Assembly (NCBI GenBank): GCA_017447265.1
Contig: JAFSOA010000001.1
Coordinates: 310,001 to 374,000, forward strand
Direction of reading: 5' to 3'
Length of the DNA stretch: 64,000 nucleotides
From: Bacteroidales bacterium
Lineage (GTDB): Bacteria > Bacteroidota > Bacteroidia > Bacteroidales > UBA932
Part shown: positions 39,864 through 50,615 of the stretch, one piece after another
Numbering within the stretch: the stretch's first letter is position 1
How the letters are laid out: each line of letters begins with the position of its first letter
Notes under the pieces: model-generated
Database searches by the model: none
Told to the model about the DNA's origin: nothing
Seen by the model: the letters and a program-made list of their open reading frames with translations, nothing else
Translations under genes and position numbers: made by a program

Positions 39864-39934
39864 ACGTTTTGGCCCTCCAGCGTGGCCGGGAGCTTCAAAT
39901 AAGAACTCCCGGCCACGTCTGAGGCTGAAAACGT
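39864..39934. repeat. Large imperfect palindrome between dsbD and DUF1015 gene
   Basis: Core arms CGTGGCCGGGAG (39881-39892) and CTCCCGGCCACG (39906-39917) pair perfectly, with TTC/GAA extending into the loop. Outer ends ACGTTTT (39864-39870) and AAAACGT (39928-39934) also pair, giving a 71-bp imperfect palindrome. A second hairpin, GGGGAC/GTCCCC, is at 39953-39970. It may end both convergent transcripts, although no classical U-tract follows. Confidence 0.6.
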
Positions 39935-39974
39935 GTCCGGGAGCGCATGTCTGGGGACAAACTCGTCCCCCGTG

Positions 39975-41270
39975 TCAGAACGTATGGATCGCGAGGCCGC
40001 TGCGGAGCTTCGGCTCGAACCAGGTGGTCTTGGGCGGCATGATGTTGCCGGTGTCGGCAATGTCGATCAGCTGCTTCATGGAGACCGGGTAGAGCGCGAA
40101 GGCGACTTTCATCTCGCCGCTGTCGACGCGACGTTTCAGCTCTCCGAGACCGCGGATGCCGCCGACGAAGTCGATGCGGTTGGAGGTGCGCAGGTCGCCG
40201 AGGTTAAGGATCTTGTCGAACACGAGGTTCGAGAGGATCGTCACGTCGAGCACGCCGATCGGGTCGTTGTCGTTGTAGGTGCCGGGTTTCGCGGTCAGCG
40301 AATACCACACGCCCTCGAAATACATCGAGAAGTTGTGCAGGCCGGCGGGCTTGTACGGCTCGCTGCAGTTGCAGTGGCAGGGCAGCTCGCATTCGCACTT
40401 GCCGCCATCCTTCGTGCAGTCGCACTTGCACTCGACGATGAAATCTTTCTGGAGCGCTTCGAAGAACTGCTTGCCGGTCAGCCCGTTGAGGTCTTTGACC
40501 ACGCGGTTGTAGTCGATGATCTTCAGCTGGTTGTCCGGGAAGCACACGGCCATGAAGTAGTTGTACTCCTCGTTGCCCGTATGGTTCGGGTTCTTCGCGC
40601 GACGTTCGGCGCCCACGCGGGCGGCGGCTGCCGTGCGGTGGTGGCCGTCAGCCACATAGAAGGCCGGGATGCCGGCGAAGATCTCCGTGATGCGGGCGAT
40701 GTCCTTCGGATCGTCGATCACCCAGAGCTTGTGGCCGAAGCCGTCTTCATCGGCGATGAAGTCGTATTCGGGCACGCGGGCGATGTAACGGAACATGATG
40801 GCGTCGATCTCGGCGTTGTCGGGATAGGCGAAGAACACCGGCTCGATGTTTGCGCTCTGGATCTGGACATGGACCATGCGGTCGTCTTCCTTCTCCTTGC
40901 GGGTGAGCTCGTGCTTCTTGATGGCGCCGGTGGCGTAGTCGTCGGTATTGGCACAGAGGATGATGCCGTACTGGGTGCGGCCTTCCATCGTCTGGGCGTA
41001 CACGTAGTAATATTCTTTGTCGTCCTGCTTCAGCCAGCCGCGCTCCTGCCAAAGCTTGAAGTTCTCGACGGCTTTGTCGTAGGTGCGCTGCTCGTGCTCG
41101 CCGGCGATCGGGTTGAAGTCGATCTCGGGCTTGGTGATGTGGAGCAGGGATTTCTCGCCGGCTTCGGCCTTGGCTTCGACGGAGTTCATCACGTCGTAGG
41201 GGCGGGCGGAGACTTCCTTGGCGATGGCTTTCGGAGGCCGGATGGCTGCAAACGGTTTAACCTTTACCAT
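39975..41270 (-). CDS. DUF1015 family protein with cysteine-rich insertion
   Basis: 431-residue cytoplasmic protein of the DUF1015 family (VKPFAAIRPPKAIAKEVSARPYDV, YVADGHHRTAAA, GIRGLGELKRRVDSGE). No reaction is proven; in Bacteroidales and Clostridia it regularly follows serC and serA and is assumed to take part in serine metabolism or its control. Residues 281-302 hold eight cysteines in a CxCxC-x6-CxC-x3-CxCxC pattern (with His299 between), inserted between the FFEALQKDF helix and the HNFSMYFEGVWY strand. This resembles a metal or Fe-S site and is unusual for the family as I know it. Starts 6 bp after serA. Confidence 0.85.
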   Translation of the reverse strand: MVKVKPFAAIRPPKAIAKEVSARPYDVMNSVEAKAEAGEKSLLHITKPEIDFNPIAGEHEQRTYDKAVENFKLWQERGWLKQDDKEYYYVYAQTMEGRTQYGIILCANTDDYATGAIKKHELTRKEKEDDRMVHVQIQSANIEPVFFAYPDNAEIDAIMFRYIARVPEYDFIADEDGFGHKLWVIDDPKDIARITEIFAGIPAFYVADGHHRTAAAARVGAERRAKNPNHTGNEEYNYFMAVCFPDNQLKIIDYNRVVKDLNGLTGKQFFEALQKDFIVECKCDCTKDGGKCECELPCHCNCSEPYKPAGLHNFSMYFEGVWYSLTAKPGTYNDNDPIGVLDVTILSNLVFDKILNLGDLRTSNRIDFVGGIRGLGELKRRVDSGEMKVAFALYPVSMKQLIDIADTGNIMPPKTTWFEPKLRSGLAIHTF

Positions 41271-41276
41271 AGCGTC

Positions 41277-42197
41277 TTATTTGTTCAGTTGGAAGGTACG
41301 GTCGCCCGTAGCGAAGAACTTGCAGATCTGGTTGGCGGCGGCCAGGCCGGCGTTGATGTTGGCCTCGGCGGTCTCGGCACCCATCTTCTTGGGCGTGCCG
41401 AAGTAGCGCTTGCCAAACTTCTCGGCGAACTCGGCGGCGCGGTCCGGGGCCACGTCGGCGACGTAGCGGAGGTCTTCGCGCTCGCACAGCAGGTCGAAGA
41501 GCTCATCCTCGTTGATGACTTCCTTGCGGGCGGTGTTGATCAGGCAGCCGCCTTTCGGCATGCGGCTCACGAGATTGCGCCCGATGGAGCCTCTGGTTTC
41601 CGGGGTGGCGGGGATATGCAGCGACACGAAGTCGGAGTTCTCGTACAGCGCTTCGAGCGACGGGGCCACCTGGGCGCCCGTGGCTACGATCTTTTCGCTG
41701 GGGAGGTACGGGTCGAAGGCGAGGACCTTCATGCCGAAGCCCATGGCGAGCTGGCCCACGAGGCGGCCGACGTTGCCGTAGGCCTGGATGCCGAGGGTCT
41801 TGCCCTTGAGCTCGCTGCCGGTGCCCGGGGTGAACTGGTTGCGGTTCATGAAGATCATCAGACCGAGGGCGAGTTCCGCCACGGCGTTGGAGTTCTGGCC
41901 GGGCGTGTTCATCGCAACCACGTTGTGCGCGGTGCAGGCGGCCAGGTCGAGGTTGTCGAAACCGGCGCCGGCACGGACGACGATCTTCAGTTTCCTGGCA
42001 GCTTCGACGACTTCGGCGGTCACTTTGTCGGAGCGGACGATCAGGGCGTCGGCATCGGCGACAGCGGCCAGGAGTTCAGCCGTTTCGGTATATTTTTCGA
42101 GCAGGGCGAGGGTATGGCCGTTCTCTTCAACGATCTTGCGGATGCCGTCGACGGCGGCTTTCGCGAACGGTTTCTGCGTAGCGACTAAGACTTTCAT
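41277..42197 (-). CDS. serA: D-3-phosphoglycerate dehydrogenase
   Basis: 306-residue NAD-dependent enzyme for the first step of serine synthesis, 3-phosphoglycerate to 3-phosphohydroxypyruvate. Active-site regions RAGAGFDN, nucleotide-binding GIQAYGNVGRLVG (first Gly of GxGxxG replaced by Ala-Tyr, tolerated in this group), FVSLHIPATPETRG and LINTARKEVINEDEL are present. The usual catalytic His motif near the end is not of the classic GxHxGxxT form: the C-terminus reads FGTPKKMGAETAEANINAG. The ACT domain of longer SerA proteins is missing. In operon serC-serA-DUF1015. Confidence 0.88.
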   Translation of the reverse strand: MKVLVATQKPFAKAAVDGIRKIVEENGHTLALLEKYTETAELLAAVADADALIVRSDKVTAEVVEAARKLKIVVRAGAGFDNLDLAACTAHNVVAMNTPGQNSNAVAELALGLMIFMNRNQFTPGTGSELKGKTLGIQAYGNVGRLVGQLAMGFGMKVLAFDPYLPSEKIVATGAQVAPSLEALYENSDFVSLHIPATPETRGSIGRNLVSRMPKGGCLINTARKEVINEDELFDLLCEREDLRYVADVAPDRAAEFAEKFGKRYFGTPKKMGAETAEANINAGLAAANQICKFFATGDRTFQLNK

Positions 42198-42208
42198 GGC
42201 GCCGTTGT

Positions 42209-43282
42209 TTATTTGTGCAGTTTCTCAAATTCCTGCATGCAGTCGACGAGGGCCTGGACAGCCTCTTTCGGGCAGGCGTTGTAGATGGAGGCACGGAAGC
42301 CGCCGACGCTGCGGTGGCCCTTGATGCCGACCATGCCGCGTTCCTTGGCGAAGGCCATGAACTCGTCCTGGAGGTTTTCATAACCCGGAGCCATGACGAA
42401 GCAGACGTTCATGATCGAACGGTCTTCCTTGGCGGCGGTGCCGACGAAAAGCGGGTTGCGGTCGATCTCGTCGTAGAGCAGCTGGGCTTTCTCGACATTC
42501 ATCTTGTGCATCACCGGGAGGCCGCCGATGCCCTTCAGCCATTTCAGGGTTTCGGTCATCACGAAGATCGGGAACACCGGCGGTGTGTTGAACATCGACT
42601 CGCCGTCAATGTGGGTCTGGTAGTTGAGCATCGTCGGGAGGTAGCGGGAAACCTTGCCCAGGATGTCCTTGCGGATGATGGCGAAGATCACGCCGGCAGG
42701 GCCCACGTTCTTCTGCGCGCCGCCGTAGATGAGGGCGTACTTCGAGACGTCGACAGGACGGCTCATGATGTCGGAGGACATGTCGGCCACGAGGTTCACC
42801 GGGCAGTCCATGTCGTACTTGATCTCCGTGCCGTAGATCGTGTTGTTGGTCGTGATATGGAAGTAGTCGAGGTCTTTCGGAATCTCGTAGCCCTTCGGGA
42901 TGTAGCTGTAGGTCTTGTCGGCGGAAGAGGCGATGCAGATGGCGTTGCCGATGCCCTTGGCTTCCTTGAGCGCCTTCTTGGCCCAGACACCCGTCTCCAG
43001 GTAGCCGGCTTTGTTCTCGAGCAGGTTCATCGCGACATAGAGGAACTGGAGCGAAGCGCCGCCGCCCAGGAAGACCACCTCATAGTTGTCGGGAATGTTG
43101 AGGAGCTCCTTCCAGAGTGCGCGGCACTCGTTCATGGTCTCTTCCCACTCCTTCGAACGGTGTGACACAGATATGACCGGCATGCCGGTACCTTTGAAGT
43201 CTTGCAATGCTGCAATCGCTGCGTCGATTGCCTGCTGGGGCAACACGCAGGGTCCTGCGTTGAAATTGTAAGCTTTTTTCAT
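42209..43282 (-). CDS. serC: Phosphoserine aminotransferase
   Basis: 357-residue PLP enzyme that converts 3-phosphohydroxypyruvate and glutamate to phosphoserine. The N-terminal [17 protein letters not shown] and the Schiff-base Lys in [12 protein letters not shown] identify it; SHRSKEW and [14 protein letters not shown] are also characteristic. Length is normal. It is the first gene of the serine operon, with a -7 box at 43333-43340 and a leader of about 45 nt. Confidence 0.96.
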   Translation of the reverse strand: MKKAYNFNAGPCVLPQQAIDAAIAALQDFKGTGMPVISVSHRSKEWEETMNECRALWKELLNIPDNYEVVFLGGGASLQFLYVAMNLLENKAGYLETGVWAKKALKEAKGIGNAICIASSADKTYSYIPKGYEIPKDLDYFHITTNNTIYGTEIKYDMDCPVNLVADMSSDIMSRPVDVSKYALIYGGAQKNVGPAGVIFAIIRKDILGKVSRYLPTMLNYQTHIDGESMFNTPPVFPIFVMTETLKWLKGIGGLPVMHKMNVEKAQLLYDEIDRNPLFVGTAAKEDRSIMNVCFVMAPGYENLQDEFMAFAKERGMVGIKGHRSVGGFRASIYNACPKEAVQALVDCMQEFEKLHK

Positions 43283-43332
43283 GATTGTTATAAAAAGTTA
43301 TAAATGAATTTAATGTTTTTATGGGTAATCTG

Positions 43333-43340
43333 CAAATGTA
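43333..43340 (-). promoter_or_regulatory. Promoter of the serine biosynthesis operon
   Basis: TACATTTG on the minus strand matches TAnnTTTG, with a TTTTG-type -33 element about 20 bp upstream inside the end of yigZ. Confidence 0.55.
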
Positions 43341-43341
43341 A

Positions 43342-43935
43342 TCAATTTATTTGACAAAATGCCAATTGTTTGCGAAACTCTTCAATCCGGGAGAGCCGTA
43401 CCCGGGCGGTGAGGGTGCAGCGCAGGTCGAACTGCTGATTGACCGGCGTGATATCCATCTCCTTGAGAACTTTCATCACGTCGTTCATCTGCAGGTAGTC
43501 GAAGGTGAGGGTGAGGGTCTCGCCGGCCACTTTCTCGATGATTCCGGCATGCGCGATGGCATCCTGCGTAGCGCTCCTGTACGCCCGGATGAGACCCGGA
43601 ACGCCGAGTTTCGTGCCGCCGAAATAGCGCACCACCACCACGAGGATGTCGCTCAGCTCGTTGCTCAACAATTGCCCGTGGATGGGCCGGCCCGCCGTGG
43701 AGGAGGGCTCGCCGTCGTCGTTCATGCGCCAAGGCTCGCCGGTGAGGCCCAGGCGCCAGGCGTAGCAATGGTGGCGCGCATCGAAGTATTCTTTCCGCAC
43801 CTCTTCGAGGATCTTTTTGACGGCTTCCTCCGTCTCGACGGGGTAGGCGAAAGCCAGAAACTTGCTGCCCAGCTCTTTATAGATACCCTGGGCGGGGCCT
43901 GCGATGGAACGGTAGGTGTCAGAAAATGAATTCAC
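43342..43935 (-). CDS. YigZ/IMPACT family protein
   Basis: 197 residues of the YigZ/IMPACT family, which in bacteria is linked to ribosome-associated stress control but has no settled reaction. Signature segments are HHCYAWRLG, NDDGEPSSTAGRPI and VVVVRYFGGTKLGVPGLIRAY, followed by a C-terminal DUF1949-like domain. The start is a GTG at 43935, chosen because the conserved N-terminal region DTYRSIAGPAQGIYKELGSKF begins straight after it and no ATG is near. Confidence 0.9.
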   Translation of the reverse strand: MNSFSDTYRSIAGPAQGIYKELGSKFLAFAYPVETEEAVKKILEEVRKEYFDARHHCYAWRLGLTGEPWRMNDDGEPSSTAGRPIHGQLLSNELSDILVVVVRYFGGTKLGVPGLIRAYRSATQDAIAHAGIIEKVAGETLTLTFDYLQMNDVMKVLKEMDITPVNQQFDLRCTLTARVRLSRIEEFRKQLAFCQIN

Positions 43936-43960
43936 AGAGTAAAAATAAGAATTTTTTTGT

Positions 43961-43968
43961 TAAATTTG
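43961..43968 (+). promoter_or_regulatory. -7 box of the pRiA4b-ORF3-like gene
   Basis: TAAATTTG, a full match to TAnnTTTG, only 4 nt before the ATG at 43973, so the transcript should begin at the start codon. Confidence 0.5.
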
Positions 43969-43972
43969 TGTT

Positions 43973-44548
43973 ATGGTATATCAATACAGAGCTACAATAC
44001 CCGAAAGCAAGATCTTCTATCGGGTGTATGAAATAAAGGGCGACATGACGCTGTTCCGCTTCAACAGCTTTATCACCGACAACCTGGGCTTCTCGCCCGA
44101 CCAGATGGTGATGTTTGAAGGTTATGACGAAAAAGGGACCCTTTGCAGCGAATACGGTCTGTTCGACATGGGCGACGGGGCGATGGATACCGTCACGTTC
44201 GACAAGGTGATCGAACGCGGGGAGACGGAGCTTCACTTCGTTTTCGACCTGCGCAACGACCGCTATATCCGCCTGGTGCTCGAAGGGGAGACCGGCTACT
44301 TGCCGATGCGGGCCTATCCGGCCCTGGTGGAGGAGAAGGGCCAGAATCCCGACCAGTTCCGCGCCCGTTTCGAAGAAGAGCCTGTGGCGCCCAAGCTGCA
44401 TCCTGTGCGCGACGACAAGTTCGCGGCGCTCGATGACGACCTGGACGACCTGGAAGACCTCGACGACGAGGACGAAGAAGAGGAGGACAAAATCTTCGAT
44501 GACGGGGAGGGAGAGGAGCTCTACGACGAGGGAGAAGAGAAGGAATAA
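43973..44548 (+). CDS. pRiA4b ORF3-like protein with acidic tail
   Basis: 191 residues. The first 140 match the plasmid pRiA4b ORF3-like fold (YQYRATIPESKIFYRVYEIKG, then TLFRFNSFITDNLGFSPDQM), a family named after a plasmid and transposon passenger gene but common on Bacteroidales chromosomes, function unknown. The last 50 residues are almost all Asp and Glu, suggesting electrostatic binding to a basic partner. It precedes miaA by 6 bp, and its promoter appears to drive both. Confidence 0.8.
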   Translation: MVYQYRATIPESKIFYRVYEIKGDMTLFRFNSFITDNLGFSPDQMVMFEGYDEKGTLCSEYGLFDMGDGAMDTVTFDKVIERGETELHFVFDLRNDRYIRLVLEGETGYLPMRAYPALVEEKGQNPDQFRARFEEEPVAPKLHPVRDDKFAALDDDLDDLEDLDDEDEEEEDKIFDDGEGEELYDEGEEKE

Positions 44549-44554
44549 CCCCGC

Positions 44555-45409
44555 ATGCCTGTTTTACATATCATATTGGGACCGACGGCCGTCGGAAAGT
44601 CGGATTATGCGGTCGCCGAAGCGCTCCGCGTAGGTTCGCCCGTCGTCTCCTGCGACTCCCGCCAGTTCTACCGTGAGATGCGCATCGGCACGGCACGGCC
44701 GTCCGAAGCGCAGCTGGCCGCTGTTACTCACTATTTCATCGCCGACCGGAGCGTGACCGCGCCCTGCTCGGCCGGCGCCTACGAACTCGAGGCCCTGGCT
44801 CTGCTGGAGAAGCTTTTCAAGGAACATGACACCGTGGTGATGGCCGGCGGCTCCGGCCTGTACATCGACGCGCTCTGCAACGGGCTCGACGACTTTCCCG
44901 AAGCTGACCCGGCGCTCCGCGCCACGCTGTCGCGGCGCCTGCGCGAGGAGGGGGTCGCCGCCCTGCGCGCCGACCTTCGGGTGCTGGATCCCGAAACCTA
45001 TGCCGTGATCGATCCGGCCAACGGCCAGCGCATTGTCCGCGCGCTCGAAGTGACCATCGCCACCGGCCGCAAGTATTCCGACTGGAAGACCCATCCCGCG
45101 AAACAGCGTCCGTTCACCATCGTCAAGACCGGGCTGCTGCGCCCGCGTTCCGAGCTCTATGCCCGCATCGACGCCCGCGTCGACCGGATGCTGGCGGAAG
45201 GCCTCGTCGAAGAAGCGCGCGACCTTCTGCCGATGCGCGGCCTTCCTGCGCTCAATACGGTGGGATACAAAGAGTTGTTTGGTTATTTCGACGGTGCATA
45301 CGATCTTTCCGAAGCCGTCCGTCTCATCAAAAGAAACACGCGCCACTACGCCAAGAAGCAACTGACGTGGTGGTCCCGCGACCCCTCCATCAACTGGATC
45401 GAACTCTAA
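44555..45409 (+). CDS. miaA: tRNA dimethylallyltransferase
   Basis: 284-residue enzyme that transfers a dimethylallyl group to N6 of adenosine 37 in tRNAs reading UNN codons. The P-loop GPTAVGKS (residues 9-16), VVSCDSRQFYREMRIGTARP, VMAGGSGLYIDAL and the late TVGYKELFGYFDG and RNTRHYAKKQLTWW motifs are diagnostic. At 284 residues it is shorter than the E. coli enzyme (about 316), which is normal for Bacteroidetes. Its stop directly abuts the stop of the convergent lipoprotein gene. Confidence 0.95.
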   Translation: MPVLHIILGPTAVGKSDYAVAEALRVGSPVVSCDSRQFYREMRIGTARPSEAQLAAVTHYFIADRSVTAPCSAGAYELEALALLEKLFKEHDTVVMAGGSGLYIDALCNGLDDFPEADPALRATLSRRLREEGVAALRADLRVLDPETYAVIDPANGQRIVRALEVTIATGRKYSDWKTHPAKQRPFTIVKTGLLRPRSELYARIDARVDRMLAEGLVEEARDLLPMRGLPALNTVGYKELFGYFDGAYDLSEAVRLIKRNTRHYAKKQLTWWSRDPSINWIEL

Positions 45410-45886
45410 TTATTTCTTCTTGAGCTTGATGTCGGGGACTTCGATATTGGCTTCGCCTTCATACCAGCCACTGCCGCCTTTGTACTGGATGTCCTTCACG
45501 ACGACGCTGGCGCTCTCAAACTGCCCGCCGCCGGCTTCACCGTCGATGTCGTTGACGTCGACCTGAAGATTCTCCGGGGGGAATTCACCCAATGCGGACA
45601 TTCGGTAGATGCCGTCCGATCCGGTTTTGATGGTGTCGATGGGGAAATAGGTATGGTCGTAGATGACGCTGTTTGAATTGTAATAACGCCGGCCCAGGAT
45701 GACCTGAAGATCAGGGATGGGACGGCCATTCTCGTCCGTCACCTTGCCTTTGACGGAAAAGTCGGCAGAGGGGGTGCCGTACATAACCGGGCCATAGCAG
45801 CCTACAGCACCCAGCCCCACCAAAGAGAGAAGGATGGCGAACAGCCCGGTCTTGCGGGCCTTGTATCGATTGTTTCGTGTTTTCAT
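45410..45886 (-). CDS. Radical-SAM-system putative lipoprotein
   Basis: 158 residues: signal and lipobox ending GLGAVGC, then a short region MYGTPSADFSVKGKVTDENGR of the kind found in the Bacteroidetes lipoprotein family that normally accompanies a radical SAM enzyme (rSAM/lipoprotein pair). A carboxypeptidase-regulatory-like beta domain follows (VKGKVTDENGRPIPDLQVILG, then GIYRMSALGEFP). The radical SAM partner is not in this window; neighbours are miaA and an FKBP gene. Whether the partner lies elsewhere or is lost cannot be told here. Confidence 0.75.
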   Translation of the reverse strand: MKTRNNRYKARKTGLFAILLSLVGLGAVGCYGPVMYGTPSADFSVKGKVTDENGRPIPDLQVILGRRYYNSNSVIYDHTYFPIDTIKTGSDGIYRMSALGEFPPENLQVDVNDIDGEAGGGQFESASVVVKDIQYKGGSGWYEGEANIEVPDIKLKKK

Positions 45887-45931
45887 ACACTATATAGATG
45901 CAGAAACCCTCGAAATGTTGCGTCGCACCAT

Positions 45932-45965
45932 AAAAAAATACAGGCCGCCGTTGGGCAGCCTGTAT
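45932..45965 (-). terminator. Rho-independent terminator after the FKBP gene
   Basis: On the minus strand ATACAGGC/GCCTGTAT arms with additional inner GCC/GGC pairs form a stable stem followed by seven U residues. It lies 20 bp after the FKBP stop codon. Confidence 0.85.
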
Positions 45966-45985
45966 GAACCGATTTCGTTATCGAA

Positions 45986-46711
45986 TCACTTCGTCTCAGA
46001 CTCCGGCTGCTCGACGTAGGGGCGGACGGAGATGAGCTCCACCTTGAAGGTGAGGGCCTCGTTCGGCCCGATGTCGGAACCGACGCTGCGCTCGCCATAG
46101 GCGAGGTCGGCGGGGATCCAGAGCATGATCTCACCACCTTCACCCACGTACTGCATGCCTTCCGTCCAGCCTTTGATCACGCCGTTGAGCGGGAACGTGA
46201 CCGTGGCGCCGCGCTCGTAGGAGGAGTCGAACACCTTGCCGGCGAGGTTCTTGCCTTCGTAGTTGACTTCGACGGTGTCGCGCTCGGTCGGCTTCACGCC
46301 GGTGCCTTCGCGCACGATCATGTACTGCAGGCCGGATTCGGTGGTCACCACATCGGCTTTCTTACCGTTGGCGGCCAGCATCTTGGCGCTCTTCTCGACG
46401 TTCTCGGCGGAGATGGCCGCATTGCGTTTTTCCATGAAGCCGTTCACCACGTTCTGGAACACGGCGTAGTCGACCTCGACACCCTTGCCGGCGTCCTGGA
46501 TGCCTTTGATGATGGCGTTGGCGCTCAGCGGGCCGAAGTTGCTCTGCATCATCTGCATGCCGGTGGAATAACCGATCATGTAGCTCACGGAGTCGATGTC
46601 AGATTGGGAGATGCCGGCCGGCTGGGACCCAGCAGACGTTTTCTTGTCGCAAGATGCAAGCATCATTGCGGAGACTGCGCAGATAACTGCGACTGCAAAG
46701 ATCTTTTTCAT
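45986..46711 (-). CDS. FKBP-type peptidyl-prolyl isomerase, lipoprotein
   Basis: 241-residue envelope chaperone of the FkpA/Mip type. The signal MKKIFAVAVICAVSAMMLASC is lipidated at Cys21. An N-terminal helical dimerisation domain (about 35-130) is followed by the FKBP fold with VEVNYEGKNLAGKVFDSSYE, FPLNGVIKGWTEGM and LWIPADLAYGER. The ATG at 46711 is chosen over 46723 because it starts directly with the signal peptide. It has its own promoter (46747-46754) and terminator (45932-45965), so it is monocistronic. Confidence 0.93.
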   Translation of the reverse strand: MKKIFAVAVICAVSAMMLASCDKKTSAGSQPAGISQSDIDSVSYMIGYSTGMQMMQSNFGPLSANAIIKGIQDAGKGVEVDYAVFQNVVNGFMEKRNAAISAENVEKSAKMLAANGKKADVVTTESGLQYMIVREGTGVKPTERDTVEVNYEGKNLAGKVFDSSYERGATVTFPLNGVIKGWTEGMQYVGEGGEIMLWIPADLAYGERSVGSDIGPNEALTFKVELISVRPYVEQPESETK

Positions 46712-46746
46712 ATTATGAATCATAAAATTGTGTTCTTTTGGCGCCG

Positions 46747-46754
46747 CAAAGATA
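46747..46754 (-). promoter_or_regulatory. -7 box of the FKBP gene
   Basis: TATCTTTG on the minus strand, 35 nt before the ATG at 46711. Confidence 0.55.
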
Positions 46755-46819
46755 GCAAAAGTTCCAAAAAAATGTCAGAAACTGTAGGATTTGCCGTTTT
46801 TTTTCCTTAACTTAGTGGT

Positions 46820-49029
<2,210 letters not shown>

Positions 49030-49033
<4 letters not shown>

Positions 49034-50532
49034 CCGCAGTAATAGAACTTCTTGACGAGCGCGGCCATCTTCTTCGGGTCGCTGGCGGCGTCGTGCCGGA
49101 TGTTCTGGTCCTTGTAGGCCTTGAGCCTGGCGATGGTGCCGTCGATCAGGCTGGGAGAGAAGATGCCGTCTTTCTCGTAGAGGGCGCGGTTTTTCTCGAG
49201 GCAGAGGGCGGACTCGTGGCAGGAGGCGGGCAGCTGCTCCAGGGAATTGAGCAGGGCCTCGTTCTTCTTGTCGTGGATATTGACATCGACATAGGTGCGC
49301 GCGGCCACGTCAAGGGCGTCGGGCATCTCGAAGCCGGTGCGGGCGGCGGTCACCAGGCCGGCGAGCATGTTGTAGATGTCGGCGCTGCCGTCGCCGGAAC
49401 GCATCTCTACGGTCTGCTTGTCGGGGAGGACGAAATCATTCGGATCTTCCAGCGGGTTGGCCAGGGCGCACATGCTGTGGCCGACACTCCAGCCCAGCGG
49501 CACGCGGACGAGCACTGAGCGGTTGCGGTCGCCCCAGCAGACGCTGGTCGGAGCTTCCTGGTGCGGCACGAGCCGGAAGTAGGAGGTGGGGTTCGTGTTG
49601 CCGAAGGCGGTCAGCGATGAAGCGAATTTCATGTAACCGGCAATGGCGCGGCGCGCGTCGTCGGAGAGGGAACCGTCTTTCATCATGACGGAACGGTCGC
49701 CTTTCATCATGCGGGTGTGGAAGTGCAGGCCGCTGCCGGCTTTGCCCGTCGTAATCTTCGGGGCGAAAGTGATGTCCAGGCCGTACTGGTAGGCGAGGGA
49801 GCGGAGGATCCACTTGGCCATCAGCAGCTGGTCGGCCGCCGATTCCACGGGGTTGACCAGGAACTCGATCTCGTTCTGCTCATAGATCTTGCCGTCGAGG
49901 GTGAAGTTGCCCACCTCGCAGTGGCCGTATTTGATCTGGCCGCCGACCTCTGCGATGCAGCGGATGGCGTCGGCGCGGAAGGATTCGAACTTGGCGAAGG
50001 GGGTGGATTCATGGTAGCCGTGCTGGTCTTCTGCGGGGAACATCTCGTCGTCGCGGTCCACGATGTAGAATTCCAGCTCGCCCATGGCTTCGAAGCTGTA
50101 GCCCGTGCGCGCCTGGAAGGCCTTGTGGGCCTTGCGGAGGGTGAATTCAGGGGCACTCTCGAGTGGCTCGCCGTCCTTGGTGAAATAGCTGCAGAGGAAG
50201 CCGACGGTGGGAATCTCCTGGAACGGATCGACATAGGCCGTGCTGAAGCGCGGGATCACGTACAGGTCGCTGCTGTCGGCGGCGATGTAGGGGAAGAGGC
50301 TGGAACCGTCCACACGCTCGCCGTAGGAGAGGATCGTATCGAGGTACTGGCGGTTGGTCACCGGGAAGTTGAGGGTCTTGAGCCGGCCGTCTGCCGCGAC
50401 ATAGCGGAAGTTGACGATGCGGACCTCGTGCTGGATGATGTAGTTCTCCAGGTCCTTTTTGGTGAAGTCCTTCGGTTCCTTTCCGATGGCTTCTACCAGT
50501 GGATTGATGTTATATTCGCAGAAATTATTCAT
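49030..50532 (-). CDS. Glutamine synthetase family protein (GSI-like)
   Basis: 500 residues with the type I glutamine synthetase layout: N-terminal beta-grasp domain, VDGSSLFPYIAADSSDLYV, ELEFYIVD, GSGLHFHTRMMK and DRNRSVLVRVPLGW, corresponding to the metal- and ATP-binding regions. The motif that is usually HHEV reads GHCEV, and no adenylylation Tyr in the NLYxLP context is visible, so control by GlnE is unlikely. It probably ligates ammonia to glutamate, but a gamma-glutamyl-polyamine synthetase-like role cannot be excluded. The stop shares a CTAG with recQ. A -7 box is at 50562-50569. Confidence 0.85.
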
Positions 50533-50561
50533 GATTGCTTATGATTTGTTGCATATTTTTA

Positions 50562-50569
50562 CAAAGGTA
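50562..50569 (-). promoter_or_regulatory. -7 box of the glutamine synthetase gene
   Basis: TACCTTTG on the minus strand, 29 nt before the ATG at 50532; divergent from the box at 50591-50598. Confidence 0.5.
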
Positions 50570-50590
50570 AGCTAAAAAAATGAAAATTCG

Positions 50591-50598
50591 TATCTTTG
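50591..50598 (+). promoter_or_regulatory. -7 box of the ABC exporter gene
   Basis: TATCTTTG, 17 nt before the ATG at 50616. It lies within the longer open frame from 50580, which excludes that upstream start. Confidence 0.55.
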
Positions 50599-50615
50599 CG
50601 CGGAAAGTCGACGGC

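Noticed and set aside
45883..46143. Minus-strand open frame of 86 codons overlapping the FKBP gene end and its terminator
   Set aside because: It runs through a clear rho-independent terminator and overlaps a conserved FKBP domain in another frame.
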